Positions 32,964-44,900 are shown, counted from the first letter of the stretch. The stretch is DNA of 64,000 nt from Epithemia pelagica (GCA_946965045.2 OX337228.1:992001-1056000); one strand, 5' to 3'. Made by a program: numbers and translations. Notes: a model not told the origin generated them from the letters alone.

Positions 32964-34033
32964 ATGACCAGGTCTGGCCGCAACACTTTGGGCGAGGGTG
33001 CCCTACTTTCGTGGAATTCAAAGTCAACAGATGCCGAATTCCTTGACAAAATCGTGTCAGAAGGCTTGATTTCGGAGAGCGCCACACCCAAATCTGTGTG
33101 GCTGGAACACGCTGTTTTCCAAAAGTACAAATTGGAATCATTCAGGTCGGCACTCAACAAAGCCAAAAGAAAATACCAAGTCCACTTGAAGGATCAACAT
33201 GAGAGAGAGACTGGTCATGAGTTGGGTGGTGGTGAGACGGCCCCATCTATGGATGGAAAGGTAAGGAACCCCAATGATGGAGATCTCAAACCAGCTCCTT
33301 CTTTGTTTGGGTCGTCCAAAGGACAAGGTAAGTGCCAGTGTACACTGTTTGTTTGATTGTTGAGTCACTGTCCTTACCTGTTGTGGTTTATTGTCTTTTA
33401 TGACCAGGTGTTGCTGCCAAGGTCGCTCCTGAGTCTGTTGTCAGTGACGATGCTATGGTGAAGAAAAGGGCGGCAGGATCCATGGCATTACAGGAGACAC
33501 TACAGGTACAACTACAACAAAAGAGGAAAAAGACGAATGAAGAAGACAGTGGTAATGACATGATGAGGAATTGGGAGCCTCCTCATGTCTTGACACAGTG
33601 GGTCGACGACAAGAAACAGCGTCATTTGGTGATTTTGGTGGTGTTGCCTACAGGTATTGCACATGAAGACACAACAAATTGCTTGATTGAAGTGGATCCG
33701 AGCCAGCTACAGGTACATGTGAAGGTAATTTGGCCTGACAACGCAACTCATATCCATTATCTAACCCAACACATGCCCAGAGAGTGGCATGTCGAGGAGA
33801 AAAACCTACGAATGAAACTTGCTTTGGAAGACGCCATGAATCAGATGCGAAAAAGAGAAACAGACTTTGTCAGGTCAAAGTTTTCTCTTTCTCTTCCTTT
33901 CATGGTCCAAAGCAGGTTCGACTACGAATTTATGTACGACACAACAAACGGATTCAGAGCGTTGTTGATTTCCCTACATGAGCCGGACGCACAATTTGAA
34001 GGCGGCATGAAGCACAAGATGGTGCGTCTGTAA
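32964..34033 (+). CDS. SANT/Myb-like companion protein of Harbinger-like element
   Basis: Two exons, 32964-33327 and 33408-34033, join in phase 1 across an 80-bp intron (GTAAGT ... GACCAG) and encode 329 residues. The N-terminal 65 residues (LSWNSKSTDAEFLDKIVSEGL ... FRSALNKAKRKYQVHL) form a helix-rich trihelix or SANT-like DNA-binding candidate. The middle is Lys-rich and possibly nuclear-localising (KKRAAG ... KRKKTNEE). The C-terminal half is an alpha/beta domain I do not recognise. PIF/Harbinger elements commonly encode a Myb/SANT protein that acts with the transposase for DNA binding and nuclear import. The position inside the same inverted repeats supports this role. Confidence 0.72.
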
Positions 34034-34265
34034 ATTAATGTAGTATGATTTGGGGCGGTTGCAAAAACCGGGTGGTGGTGGGCCTAAATCTTTCTATTAG
34101 TTCTCTATTTGTCTATGTTCATAGTTTATGCTATAGTACATCGATTAAGCGTTCTGGTCGTGTTCCGCTTTGTAGTCAGTCTTTGCCTGGAATGACAGCG
34201 AGCTGCTCAGGATTACCCCAGCTCCCTGTAAATTTCCCGATCAAAATACGAGTATTGAGTTTCTA

Positions 34266-35231
34266 GTGTCTATTCTACCCCTGTACTCACATGAGGACAA
34301 AATCCTCATATGAGTACACTTTCAAAAGAAGAATATCAAATCAATCATGTACTCCTAAGTGGTTTTTAAGTTCAGATTCGTAATCTCCATACTTGAAAAC
34401 GTACCCCGTGATATTCTCATGCTTTAATTGTGATGAGTAGTGACGATACAGTATCAAAAACAGAATTCATCCATGTTGGAGCGATGGTGATTTTCTAAAC
34501 TGAGTGTTTGGAGGGGATAAAACAGAAGACAATCAACCTGATGAGTGTTATTATCCCTAGTGATGATGACCAGTTGTCCTTTGCCTGATTGAGGCATCAG
34601 ATTGAGTTGGAGCGATGGTGATTTTCTAAACTGAGTGTTTGGAGGGGATAAAACAGAAGACAATCAACCTGATGAGTGTTATTATCCCTAGTGATGATGA
34701 CCAGTTGTCCTTTGCCTGATTGAGGCATCAGATTGAGAGAATTCAGCCAAAACAAGCCTCCATCACCACAGAGGAAAATTCTGAGACCGTAACAGCATTC
34801 GACACCAATACAGGGTCAAATGCGGCGTCTGAGCCTCCTGCACCCCAACAGTTCATGTACAGGAAGCACAGACACCTTCAGGGAACCAGGAAAGTGCAGT
34901 GGGAGACTCAAATCCGCCAATGCATGTGAAGACAGTTGAACTCCCTCGACAAAATGGTTGGATTTGCCCTACATAAACTGGATGGATGCATTTTCCAACA
35001 CACGTAGTGTCTTGCCACATAAACATAGAACATAATGGTTGATTGTGGTCTATTACTTTTCTATTTTAGTTGTTCATTTTTTTGGTAGAACGGCAGATTC
35101 CCATGGTTGGGATACATTTTTTGTCGATAGCTTCGTACTGTGGTCTACGTAGATATGATTTTAGTAGGATTGTCCTCATATGAGGACAAGCGCTGTCCTC
35201 ATATGAGGACAAACCGGGGTAGAATAGACAC
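34266..35231. mobile_element. Non-autonomous TIR element, about 965 bp
   Basis: The ends read GTGTCTATTCTACCCC inward from both sides, followed by subterminal palindromes TCCTCATATGAGGA (34294-34311 degenerate; twice at 35171-35212). CTAG flanks each end, so the target duplication is TA (Tc1/mariner style) or CTAG. The interior carries no transposase; a 69-codon ORF at 34720-34929 has no known domain. It lies 40 bp right of the Harbinger-like element. Confidence 0.78.
34475..34736. repeat. Perfect 131-bp tandem duplication
   Basis: 34475-34605 (starting GTTGGAGCGATGGTGATTTT) is repeated at 34606-34736 with no differences noticed, inside the TIR element. This indicates a very recent duplication or a possible assembly artefact. 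Confidence 0.9.
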
Positions 35232-35232
35232 T

Positions 35233-35835
35233 AGTAAGGGCTGGGTGTGTTCGGCTAAGTAGGCTCAGTACATTAAGCTACGTAGTACTATTTTCATCAC
35301 TGTAACAAGTGGGGCGAATGGTCACAAATCGAAAACTTGCTGCCACGAGAAACAATGCAATCCGGAAACCATCGCTCGACAATGGTGGAAGCCATCACCC
35401 CCATGGCAATAACTTCCTGAACAATTGAGCCTGCCTGAATCACTTCTAGAATAAGACTCTTTACTACTAGATCAACTATGCTTTCACTTTGATTCAGGCA
35501 CCCTTGAAAAATGAATGAGTTAGGAAGGTTTTTGGATTACATCACCACAGAAAAATGAGTATACCTTTTGATCCAACGCGACAAATCTTCTGTAGCTGCA
35601 GAACACAGTAATACTAGCAAACTCAAACAACTTACAGTAGTAGGATGTTGATGCGATGCATCGGTAAATGCATGCGGCATCAACGGATCTCGCCGTCATC
35701 GTGGAGTGTTTTTGCATCTTTTCGGACTTCCCACCATTTCAGGTATGACGTGTACTATGGGATTTTATGTACGCTACGTAGCTTTTGTACTGAACCTACT
35801 TAGCCGAACATGGATCGGCTTACCCAGCCCTTACT
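35233..35835. mobile_element. Non-autonomous TIR element, about 600 bp
   Basis: The left end AGTAAGGGCTGGGT, then GTTCGGCTAAGTAGG and AAGCTACGTA (35233-35285), recurs inverted at about 35770-35835 with a short insertion. The element abuts the preceding element with no spacer. No ORF of interest lies inside, and the target duplication is unresolved because of the abutment. Confidence 0.72.
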
Positions 35836-36298
35836 CCACTCGCTTTCGCTGGTCGGGATGTCGGATGCGCCACTATTTATTCTTTCGATGCACTTTTGTG
35901 ACTACGTATACTTAGAGTAAGAGTGCCCGTCGGGTGACACAAAAACAGATGCAGCCTTTAAGTATCTCATACGTTGGGAAATAATGTGACACTCAGACAA
36001 GGATTTTTGTCTTGAATTGGGACAGATCTACACATACCTGCACACACTGTCAGTCAATCAGTGGATGGGTGCGCACCGGCCGGCGATTTCCAAAAAGACT
36101 TCGAATTTATGTGTGTTGCGAGCGTTCTCCAATCGTCTATCGAGAAGACACACACGAGAACATCATGCTTTGGAATCTTATCTGCTTTCTTCACTGTGCA
36201 TCGATTCACCAATAACGAGAACAACGAGAAAGACCCTTGTTTAGAAAAGTAATTGATTCGTTCAAGAGCCTATCCATGCTTGCAAGGCACTAGAGACA
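35836..36298. other. Upstream region of HSF gene
   Basis: Short overlapping ORFs only. It probably contains the promoter and 5' leader of the gene at 36299. Confidence 0.4.
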
Positions 36299-37311
36299 AT
36301 GGTTCGTCAAAATCCTCCTCGCCAGGCATCATCCTCTCCGTTGATGATGGAAGATGGCGGGTCTTCATCTGATTCGAATTCTGCCAGCGATCATCCGTTG
36401 GGTGACTCTAAGCCGATACCCTTTCTGAGGTATGTCAGAGCCTACAAGAGGGCCAACTTCTGGAAACGGATCTCAATGAATCATGCACCGGCCTTGTGTC
36501 AATGAACCGGTCATGCTTTGTTGAACTGTGTTTTGGCCCATCCATTTCCATCACGTGATTGCGACATTCTCATAATTGTTCTATTTCTTTTTCCCACTCA
36601 CCAACACTTTCACTTCAGACGCTTACGAGATATGCTTATCGAAAATGAAGATTCTATATCGTTTGTCCCTGGAAGTGAGTAGACCAGCACTGGTCGTGAT
36701 GCTTATTCGTCATGGTGATTGATCTCACTTCGTTTTCTTTCGTAGGACGTGCTCGAACGGGCGAGAACATCTCACTCGGACGAATCGTGGTTCATGATCG
36801 AATTAGAGTCGAAGCAACGGTCTTGCCAAAGTATTTCAATCATAGCAGTTTCGCCTCCTTGCGAAGGCAGTTGAACTACTTCAGATTTGTTCGTTTGGGC
36901 AAAGGGAGGCAACTTGAATCTACCTATGTGAATGACTGTGTGGTTGATCTGGACGATGTTCTGACGCTCAAGAGACGATCATCCACCTCCACGACTGTTA
37001 TGGAAGAACGACGAGCGAGAACAAAAGCAAACCGACGAGTCAGTGAGATCTCCGAGACTGGGATTCATGAGAAGGGACCGATACTATTCAACGAGATTTC
37101 AACATCTCCTGAACGGAAGAAAAGCTATCGGAAAGAGAATATTCCTCTTCGCGCGGATGGTCATACTTCCGGGGTCGTCATGGCTGTGGAATCTCGTGAA
37201 GGTGGGTTTTCCAATCGCAGCAGTTATAACGATCACGAAGAACTCTTGGCGGGGTGCCAAGCGTTGTTGGGTCTCTCTGGAAAGCAGTGGAACCCACATT
37301 CTGTGTCTTGA
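36299..37311 (+). CDS. Heat-shock-factor-type DNA-binding protein
   Basis: Three exons, 36299-36429, 36619-36674 and 36746-37311, splice in continuous frame across 189- and 71-bp introns (GTATGT...CAG, GTGAGT...TAG) to 250 residues. The exon joins rebuild an HSF fold: PFLRRLRDMLIENEDSISFV, then VHDRIRVEATVLPKYFNHSSFASLRRQLNYFRFVRL, which is the recognition helix region. HSF-family proteins bind GAA/TTC heat-shock elements, but diatom members are many and most have no tested role. No extended hydrophobic trimerisation coiled coil is apparent after the domain; the C-terminus is short and Ser/Arg-rich. The gene is convergent with a second HSF-like gene. Confidence 0.85.
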
Positions 37312-37615
37312 TGTGTGTGACAAGAAGTGTCCTTTGTTTGTACTGTATTCATGTGACGAATGTTTTGTATGTATTAAGCATTTCTCTAGTAAATGGTATA
37401 TTTTTGTCAGTGACTTGTTGGTCGAGCTATTCTCGTCAGCGGTTTCCAACAGGCGAGCCAGACCCGAGCAAGGTTGTCCTGAGATGCCCAACCCTTCGGT
37501 CTCATTGAGCACGCCAAATCTGAAGATGGTCACTACCGACCGTAAAGTAGTCAGTTTGTTTACGATGATGCATATTCACACAAAACTGCATCAGAACCCC
37601 ATTCGAAATTGGCAA

Positions 37616-39181
37616 TCACTTCTTCCCTTGTGTGGTGAAAGCATACGAAGACGTAGCATGGGCACGCTGCTCAACTTCAATCGCCGCAGCCATAATGGCC
37701 GATGCTGTTTCCTCCGATGGGAGTAGTTTCGTGGTCATACCTGAGCTCGACGAAACTCCCGCGGCCTGTTGTTGTTCAAACAGTTGTTTACTAATTGGAA
37801 CCACACCCGGTAAGGAGGATCGAGAAAGTTCTCTCGAATGTTTCAAGTATGTTTCCTTGGTGTGATATTCATCGTGTAAAAGAGTCTCAATAGCATCCGT
37901 GACAATCGTGTGCGTTGCAGACTGCAAAGCCTGATCTACCAAAGGTGCTCTGGCCACTCGCTTGGAGTTGATCGGTGAGTTGGTTGAAGAAGTGCCCTTT
38001 CCTCCAACATTCCTTGAGCCGGAAGTCCGTAAGTTGAGCTTTTCGGAAGTCAAAGCATGGGCAAAGCTACGAATTTCATCGGACCTCCCTGACCTGTGCC
38101 GACCCGAATGATCTAGCTCATCACCACTGCTCGATTGAACGAGATGATCCGATCCAAACCTGGTGAGTGACCCATCCCAGGACATTCGTTTCTTCATGAT
38201 ATGCTGAGAAGAAACGGAAGTTGTGATGAAATCCGAGTTTCTGCGCCTCATGGTTGAGCTAGAGGGAGATAGCCTTCGCTTCGATTGTTGTCCAGGGGAT
38301 GATAACGAGAAAGAGGGTGGATTCTCCACCTTTTCGGTTGGTGGTGCTTTGTACTCAAACATAGCTTTTTCCGGAAGTGCCGATAGCCTGGCATCCGTTG
38401 GAGACTCTCCAAACCGAATAGCTTCGCATAACTTCCATTCTCCTTTGATGAACTTGGGGTGACGAAAGACTTCCACATTGATCACCATATCTTCTTCATA
38501 GTCCGATTTCGGTTCTGCTGTCGGAGAGGGCGGGTGGTTATCAACTTCGTGTAGAATTCGACTGAATCCCCAGTCATGCAAAAGCAACAGGAACTCCTGC
38601 CATGACGAACATTCAAAGTATTTTGGCATAAGTTCGTCGGTAAATTTCTTGGCTCGCGTAGCAAAGAATTTTCCATCCGGTAAGAATGCTATAATGTCTT
38701 CGTTGTTTGGATCTAGAGCCAGTGACATGAGGATGGTTGGGAAAGTTTTTGCTTTACTTGCATCCGGCTGCTCTGGTAGCATGAGAGGCGTGGTATTAGC
38801 GCTAGGTTTGGAGGGGTTATCGCTCTTTCTATCTGGGTCATCCTTAGCATCGTCTTGTGTTAGCCCTCCGTGTGACGAAGCCGAGACTGCTCGAAGATGT
38901 TGGTGATTCTCCTTACAACTTTCTATGTTTTGTCTCGCAGCTCGAGTTTTTTCTTCCTCGATCAAGTCAGCGAGCTGCGCTGTTGCCGCTTGAATCAAGG
39001 CAGACAATCCTGAAGGTATATCACGCCTCTTGTGAGACTCTGTGATGGATTCACCACTCCCCGTTTCATCAAACGATACGCTGTGACCTCTGGCAACGGT
39101 TTCGTCGTCATTGTCGGCTGACGACGAGGGCGAAATGGATGGCTGTTGCGTCTTTCTAGCTTTCTTCCGTAATGTTGGCAT
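37616..39181 (-). CDS. HSF-like DNA-binding-domain protein
   Basis: Single exon, 521 residues. Residues about 147-247 fit the HSF-type fold in diverged form: TFPTILMSLALDPNNEDIIAF, then LPDGKFFATRAKKFTDELMP, KYFECSSWQEFLLLLHDWGF and VFRHPKFIKGE. The recognition helix is altered (SSWQEFLLLLHDWGF against SSFASLRRQLNYFRF in the neighbour), losing the conserved basic residues. DNA binding may therefore be changed or absent. Acidic/Ser-rich tails flank the domain. The start at 39181 (MPTLRKKARK) is the only upstream Met. It sits tail-to-tail with the canonical HSF gene, 304 bp apart; sequence divergence argues against a recent tandem duplicate. Confidence 0.75.
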   Translation of the reverse strand: MPTLRKKARKTQQPSISPSSSADNDDETVARGHSVSFDETGSGESITESHKRRDIPSGLSALIQAATAQLADLIEEEKTRAARQNIESCKENHQHLRAVSASSHGGLTQDDAKDDPDRKSDNPSKPSANTTPLMLPEQPDASKAKTFPTILMSLALDPNNEDIIAFLPDGKFFATRAKKFTDELMPKYFECSSWQEFLLLLHDWGFSRILHEVDNHPPSPTAEPKSDYEEDMVINVEVFRHPKFIKGEWKLCEAIRFGESPTDARLSALPEKAMFEYKAPPTEKVENPPSFSLSSPGQQSKRRLSPSSSTMRRRNSDFITTSVSSQHIMKKRMSWDGSLTRFGSDHLVQSSSGDELDHSGRHRSGRSDEIRSFAHALTSEKLNLRTSGSRNVGGKGTSSTNSPINSKRVARAPLVDQALQSATHTIVTDAIETLLHDEYHTKETYLKHSRELSRSSLPGVVPISKQLFEQQQAAGVSSSSGMTTKLLPSEETASAIMAAAIEVEQRAHATSSYAFTTQGKK

Positions 39182-40413
39182 TGTTTCGGAAATGCTTCAT
39201 GGAGGAGTCTTTCCCATTTCGCCACAAAACAGTTTAGCCAACAGTCACAAATCGTGAAGCCAAAAACTAGGCAAAGCAAGTCATATGGCTTGATGTCCAG
39301 CGATGGTCATTGCCACGAAATGGCGTTATAGTCCGAGGGTACACTGGAATAGATATGGCTTATTAAATCGTTCATCGGCACTCTGTAGGGTGCAAATGTC
39401 CTCGATAATCGCCGCTGTCTTCTGTCTTGCCCGTTGCGCGCATTCCTGCGTTCGCACTTGTCGCACTTCGCACTCTTCACTCCATTCAGTCGAGTCCCGA
39501 ACGACATGGACAAGTCACGAACATCCTCCTTCAAAACTGGGTACTCCTACCTACCTATTCGACCTCTATTCGACCTCTATTCGACCTAGGAGTATTCGCT
39601 ATTCGACGATGAAGAATGAAGACAAGATGATAGGAGTATCTAATTATAATATTCGTAGGAGTAGACACTCATTTTTTCGTTTCTTCGCTTCTCCCATCTT
39701 GGATAACAATAAAACATGGCTATGGCATGTGCGGTATGAATTACGGATACGGCTCCACCAGTAAAAGGTACATGCTTGATGCTTGTGGCTCCATTATTTG
39801 CAGTCACTACAGATGTTGCGTTCACGTCCTTCTTGTTGGGAACCAATGATGTACTTTCCGAGAACAAAGGAATCGAGAGAAAATGGAGCATGCGTTCCAC
39901 TACCTCTCTAGAGTAGAGGCCCATTCCATGACCGAGACCCTAATCTACATGTAGGTGCTCCAATAAGGAGGTGCAGTCGGAAACAAGCAATGTGCTCCTG
40001 GAACAGGAAACAGGATGCAGTCTTTTGATTTGTCACATGTTCTCCTTGGTTGTCCCGTCACGGAACTGAGAACTGATGCACTGGCAAGCTACTCGTAATA
40101 GAGGCAGATCCTAGAACTAGAAAGTAGCTGTGGATGTGTGTGCATGTGTCGTTCTTCTTCGTTACACCGGTTCTCTATTGGTAGTATTGTAGCTAGAACC
40201 ATGATGATGATGATGATGATGATGATGGTGGTGGAGAGTGGCGACGAAGTTTCGTGGCGGACGCCCCTTGTCATTGATCCAATGTAGGTATTGATACTGG
40301 GGACGGTCACGGTTGTGGTTTCCCCCACTCCCCAACAATCATCAACCACCATGACAGAACCAAGATTCGTCCCCGCAAGCCTGGTCTTCCTCCGTTTCGT
40401 GGTGGACGACTGT
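39182..40413. other. Intergenic; short tandem and ATG repeats
   Basis: CTCTATTCGAC is repeated at about 39560-39590, and an ATGATG run lies at about 40201-40226. A minus-strand frame continues into 40089-40829, but its 3' part is low-complexity readthrough in another frame than the EF-hand gene. No separate gene is supported. Confidence 0.4.
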
Positions 40414-41139
40414 TCAACGTCGATTCCGTTGCGTGGTTGCCATACCACTACTGTCTTGTTGTTGTTGTTGTGGTTGTTGTTGTTGTTGTTGTCGCGGTGA
40501 ATACGGAAGATATGGAAGGAGAGAGACGTAGAACAATGGAAGGTTCTCATCGACGTCCGTTCGTGTCGGAGTGAGGCTGCTGCTGTTGTGGTTGTTGTTG
40601 TTATGGCTGTCGCGGCCCTCGAGTTGTTCTTGTGCTTGTTGTTCTTCCTCCCACCGCAGCAGGGTCGTTGCAGCGTGGGAAAGATCCACATGGGCACTGC
40701 AACTTGTTGGTGGTGATGAAGATGCTTCTTCTTTGGTTCGGCACTGGACAGTGGCGGATGCATAAAAAATGGTTCGAAAGACGAGCGGCAAGTTGGCAAA
40801 GTCTTGTCGTCGTTGTGTTGTGGCACCAAGACGTTTCAGGAGTTGGACAAATTCGTGTCGGTCCAATTGGCCGTCCCCATTCTCATCCACGACATGGATC
40901 AATGTATAAAGAAAGGTTTGATAGGAAAAGAAAGGAGGATTCTCCATTCTCTGGGAGTCGACCCAAGGATGGTCGGTCGCAGGGTCAGAAGAGATCCCTC
41001 CCACTTGGATCACCCCGAAAAGAAGAAGAAGAAGAATCCATACCACTCCTTGGAGGATGAATCCAGTCCAAACAACTCCTCTACGACTCGTGGTCATGAC
41101 AGCCCTTTGCTTCCTTTGAAGAATAGACATTATCCTCAA
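40414..41139 (-). CDS. Membrane-anchored EF-hand protein
   Basis: A 241-residue protein. A basic N-terminus is followed by one hydrophobic segment (about residues 23-46) serving as signal anchor, then a lumenal or extracellular part. A canonical EF-hand lies at about 77-105, with loop DENGDGQLDRHE (85-96) and all coordinating positions present, so Ca2+ binding is likely. Only one EF-hand is evident; a partner may be degenerate or supplied by dimerisation. The C-terminus is Gln-rich because of (GTT)n repeats. Met1, Met4 and Met15 are all possible starts. Partners and role are unknown. Confidence 0.7.
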   Translation of the reverse strand: MRIMSILQRKQRAVMTTSRRGVVWTGFILQGVVWILLLLLFGVIQVGGISSDPATDHPWVDSQRMENPPFFSYQTFLYTLIHVVDENGDGQLDRHEFVQLLKRLGATTQRRQDFANLPLVFRTIFYASATVQCRTKEEASSSPPTSCSAHVDLSHAATTLLRWEEEQQAQEQLEGRDSHNNNNHNSSSLTPTRTDVDENLPLFYVSLLPYLPYSPRQQQQQQPQQQQQDSSGMATTQRNRR

Positions 41140-41966
41140 GGTGGAGGACGAGAAGATGCTCCAAACAGTGGCCGAGAACTCGATTCAACATTAGTTTGTG
41201 AGAACACATCCCGTGGAAAGTTTGTGGTGCCTGCCAGCTCGGACTCCCGCCATGACCAACGGATCGAAAAAAGTTTATCTCGTGCACGTGCACGCAATGG
41301 TGCAATCTCGTTGGGCAATGGCGCTGCACAGCGCCATTGAACGAAGTACTACTATTGTATTCGGAAGGGAGACGACCATGCGATATCTCCGATTAAGGTA
41401 ACGCACGCACGCCGATAGTCATGCAGGCGCGCGGAAGTCCACCCACAAAAAATCAAAAGAAACGCATGATTCATTCCACAGTCGGTAAAAGAGAAGAAGG
41501 TGGAGCGGTGCGCTCTCTCAAGAAACGAGAAGGAGATGCTCCACCAGCACACCACCACCACCACAGATAGCACCATCTACACATCAAATAATCGCCTTCG
41601 ATTCGTCTTTGGGATCGTGTTGCGCGTTGCCTTTCCGTTGCGGCCATTGAAAGTGTCATCGTGCTCCTGCTTTTGTGTGTGTATTTCCGGTGTTTGTTTT
41701 CACTTTCAGCTGCAGCAGGAAGAAACCAACATTCACAATTTGCATTGGTGTAGAATCACCATCAAATAATCATCTGTCACGTCTCCTCTCTCCGCAATGG
41801 CCAGAGACTGTGTCCCAACCACGATCCACCATTGACGACGACAACCACCATCACAACTCGTGTCTGGAATTTTCCCACACAACCAACAAGACAAGTTTTT
41901 GAACTCCAGACCAAGAGCAAGTGGTTTCAGTTTGTTTTGGATTGTTGCGAGAACGACGGCTGAAAC
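41140..41966. other. Divergent upstream region
   Basis: This stretch lies between the divergently transcribed EF-hand and transporter genes, so it presumably holds both promoters. CGCACGCACGC and CACCACCACCACCAC runs are present. No ORF is supported. Confidence 0.45.
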
Positions 41967-44900
41967 ATGGATTCCTTCTCGACAACAACGACAACGACAT
42001 CATCACCGACGGCTTCGAATCCAGCGCTCAAGGAAAGTCCTTCGACGGCATCCTTTTATGCCTCGTCTCCCGAACTGTCCGTCGGTCCGCGAGGAACGAC
42101 GACCACAACCGTACGCCCAGGACCCTCTCGACGTGTCACACCGACAGCAGGAGGAGGAGGAGGTGAGGAAGATTCCTCGTCGTCCTTGGTAGCCGCAATG
42201 GGACAATCGCACTATCCACAACAACAACAGCAGCAACAACCACCACATGTTCCACCACCGCCGCCTTCCATGTTGCCCTTTCGATCGAATCCGTCTCTCA
42301 GTCATTCGACGCGAAGTGTCGATTCGTCCGAAGGCGAAGAGGCCAGTGTGGGTAGTTTTGTTCGAACCCATCCTCCCTTGCATTCTCCTCTGCATCCTGC
42401 ACCACCACCACCGCAATCCTCTCCGCAACATGCTAACCACAACAACAACAACAATATGTTTTATCCGCGGCACGAACGATTGCCCAGCTTTGACAGTTTG
42501 GGAAGTTCCGGCTCCTTTTTGCATGTCGGAGCCGCCTCGAATCGCACGTCACCTCATCATGCTCCCGGAGGAGGAGGAGGATTTTTTCCACAACATCCAC
42601 AACAGCAACACGCCTATCCACCCACGCTCAACATTGGGCACTTGCCCTATCATGAACGACGAAGACTCATGGAACAACGGCAGCGACAACAACAACAACA
42701 ACAAGAAGGTGGTGATGCTCCCCATGGTCCCTCTCGAATCATGGCCGTGAACCATGCACCACCTTATCCACCAGCAGCACCACCATCCTCCTCCTCCTAT
42801 GCGTTGGGTGCCCCTCCTCCACGTCCTCCCAGTAGTACGAGTGCGGGTGGAGGAATTCCTCCTCCTCCTCCGCTTTCTCCACTTTCTCCACAAGCCGCAC
42901 CGTATGGACGATCCACACTCAATGCCTTTCCACCACCACCCTATCCGTATCCTCCTCGAGAAGCGGCTGCTCCACCACCACCACACCCAGTATTGGCGGT
43001 GCCACCCTTGTCTCATTATGCTCCACCGCAAACACAACCACTGGCACCACCACCACCGTCCTTGACCAAACCGGTGCCACCCGTCGATGGTACTACTACC
43101 CACCAGCACCACCACAAGTCCTCTTCTTCCTCGGCGGCGTCCTATCCCTTTCCCTATCCACCACCTCCCCGAGGCTATGCGACGGGTCCCATTCCTCCTC
43201 CTCCGTCTCTGTACAACACGACCGTACCCTCACATCCACCGCACTATGTCATGGGAGGTTCCGTGTCGTCGTTTGAATCCATGGACTTGTTGTTGTTTCA
43301 ACAGCAACAACAACAGCAGCAAGGACGACAGGTGCCACCACCGCCGCCTCCGCCACCCCCACCACCGCCATTGTCCAATCCACGGCCCTCGTCGTCATCC
43401 TCCTCATCCTCGTCCTCATCGTCCTCCAGTGAAGAGGAGGAAGAAGAAGAGGGTAGCACGGACGACGACGACGAAACGAGCAGTGAAGAGTCGTGGCAAC
43501 GAGAACGGACCCAACGGACGGGCAATTTCTTTTCCCGCTTGTTTGGAGGTCAGAAAAAACAATCACAGCCATCTTTCTCGACACAACGAAACCAACCAGA
43601 ACAACAACAACAATCGTCACAACCTACGGTGGATGACTATCATCGAAACAACCAAGCCTTTTTGCGACGACTCGAACAATCCAAGCAACAACAAAGTCAG
43701 AATACTACGACGAGTCCCGATGTCTTTGCACATTTTCGCAGCGTTCCACACAGTCCTCGATCGAGTTCGCCCGTGGGTGGACGAACGCCGCCCCTGAGTC
43801 GGGGAACCCACAAACGATTGACAGCCATTGAACACGACGATTGGGAGGAGACGGCGGATCGTCGACGGCCGCGTCGACGTGGTGGTGGTGAGGAAACGGA
43901 ACGGACGCCATTGTTGCCACCCTCGGGCATTAGTTCCAAAGAATCCATGGATCGACAACACCAACAACACCAACCATCCTCCTATCGATACATGTCCGCA
44001 CAAACCAATGCCCAACCACAACAACCACAGTTGCAGTCGCCGGGGATTTACGAACCACCCTCGGGGCAACGGTCCTTTGAAGCTCCCAGTGATCGAACGC
44101 AACTCGTATGGAAACGAGATCAAGAACGATTAATGGAACAGGATCGACAAGCCTTGTTGCATCAATGGACGACCAAATCATCGACCTTATCGTCGTCAGC
44201 AGGGCCCTTTTCGGAGCGGTTGCTGGGCATGGTCAAATTTGTACGATGGGCCGAAGCCTTTTTGGCCAATCTTCCCCTGACCATTGGTGGAATCGCCTTG
44301 AGCATTGCCCTTCTCGGTGTTGTCTGGTTCAAATTTGTCGAAGAAACCGTGGACACTTGTCAACCCGTTCATTTTCATTCCAGTCAATGTACCTTTCCGG
44401 AATTTGCCGGCTGCTTTTATTGCGATACCAGCAATCGCATCTATCAAATTGCCCTTCATTTTCATCAAACGTGTTCGGCGGTGGCGGGCTTGTTGATTGT
44501 CTTGGTACTCTGCAAACTCGTCTTGGCCCGATTGGTGGTGTTTGATGAATTGAGTTCGCCCACGACGGCCACACCGGCGGGTCTCATTTGCATGACCATT
44601 GATGTCGTCTTTGCGGGTCGAGGGTTGGTGGGAGAAATGGCTGTCTTGACCGCCAGTAGTATTCATTTGGGTTTGGCTGTCTGGTTTATTTACATGGCCT
44701 TGGTGTATCATATCATGCCCGAACCTAGTTGGTTCCCTAACACGGTCAGCATTGGTGCCAGTGCCGTCAAGACGTGGCTGTACTATCCCATGGCGGGACA
44801 TTTCCTCATGGCCGTGTCCTTGTCGCTCAACTTTTTGTTTTTTCCCATTAGTTTGATTCGAGTGGCGATTAATCGAAAAATTTCGGCCACGGTCGCTTGG

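Larger units (their letters stand above)
31086..34226. mobile_element. Two-gene PIF/Harbinger-like DNA transposon, 3.1 kb
   Basis: Terminal inverted repeats of 30 bp (left GGGAGATGGGGTAATCCTGA..., right end inverted, 28 of 30 identical) bound the element. Inside each end is a second inverted pair, CCCACCACCACCCGGTT (31228 and, inverted, about 34065-34082), next to the stop codon of each gene. The two genes are divergent: a DDE transposase on the minus strand and a SANT/Myb-like partner on the plus strand, the pairing typical of PIF/Harbinger elements. The flanking trinucleotides are TCT and TGT, so a clean TWA target duplication is not evident. Confidence 0.85.

Noticed and set aside
40089-40829. 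246-codon minus-strand ORF overlapping the EF-hand gene
   Set aside because: Out of frame with the EF-hand ORF; rich in Asn/Thr runs from (GTT)n and ATG repeats, with no domain.
42003-43115. Several long ORFs antisense or out of frame to the transporter N-terminus
   Set aside because: The Pro/Gln/Ser low-complexity coding region lacks stops in all frames; the in-frame 1,282-codon ORF with membrane helices is the real gene.
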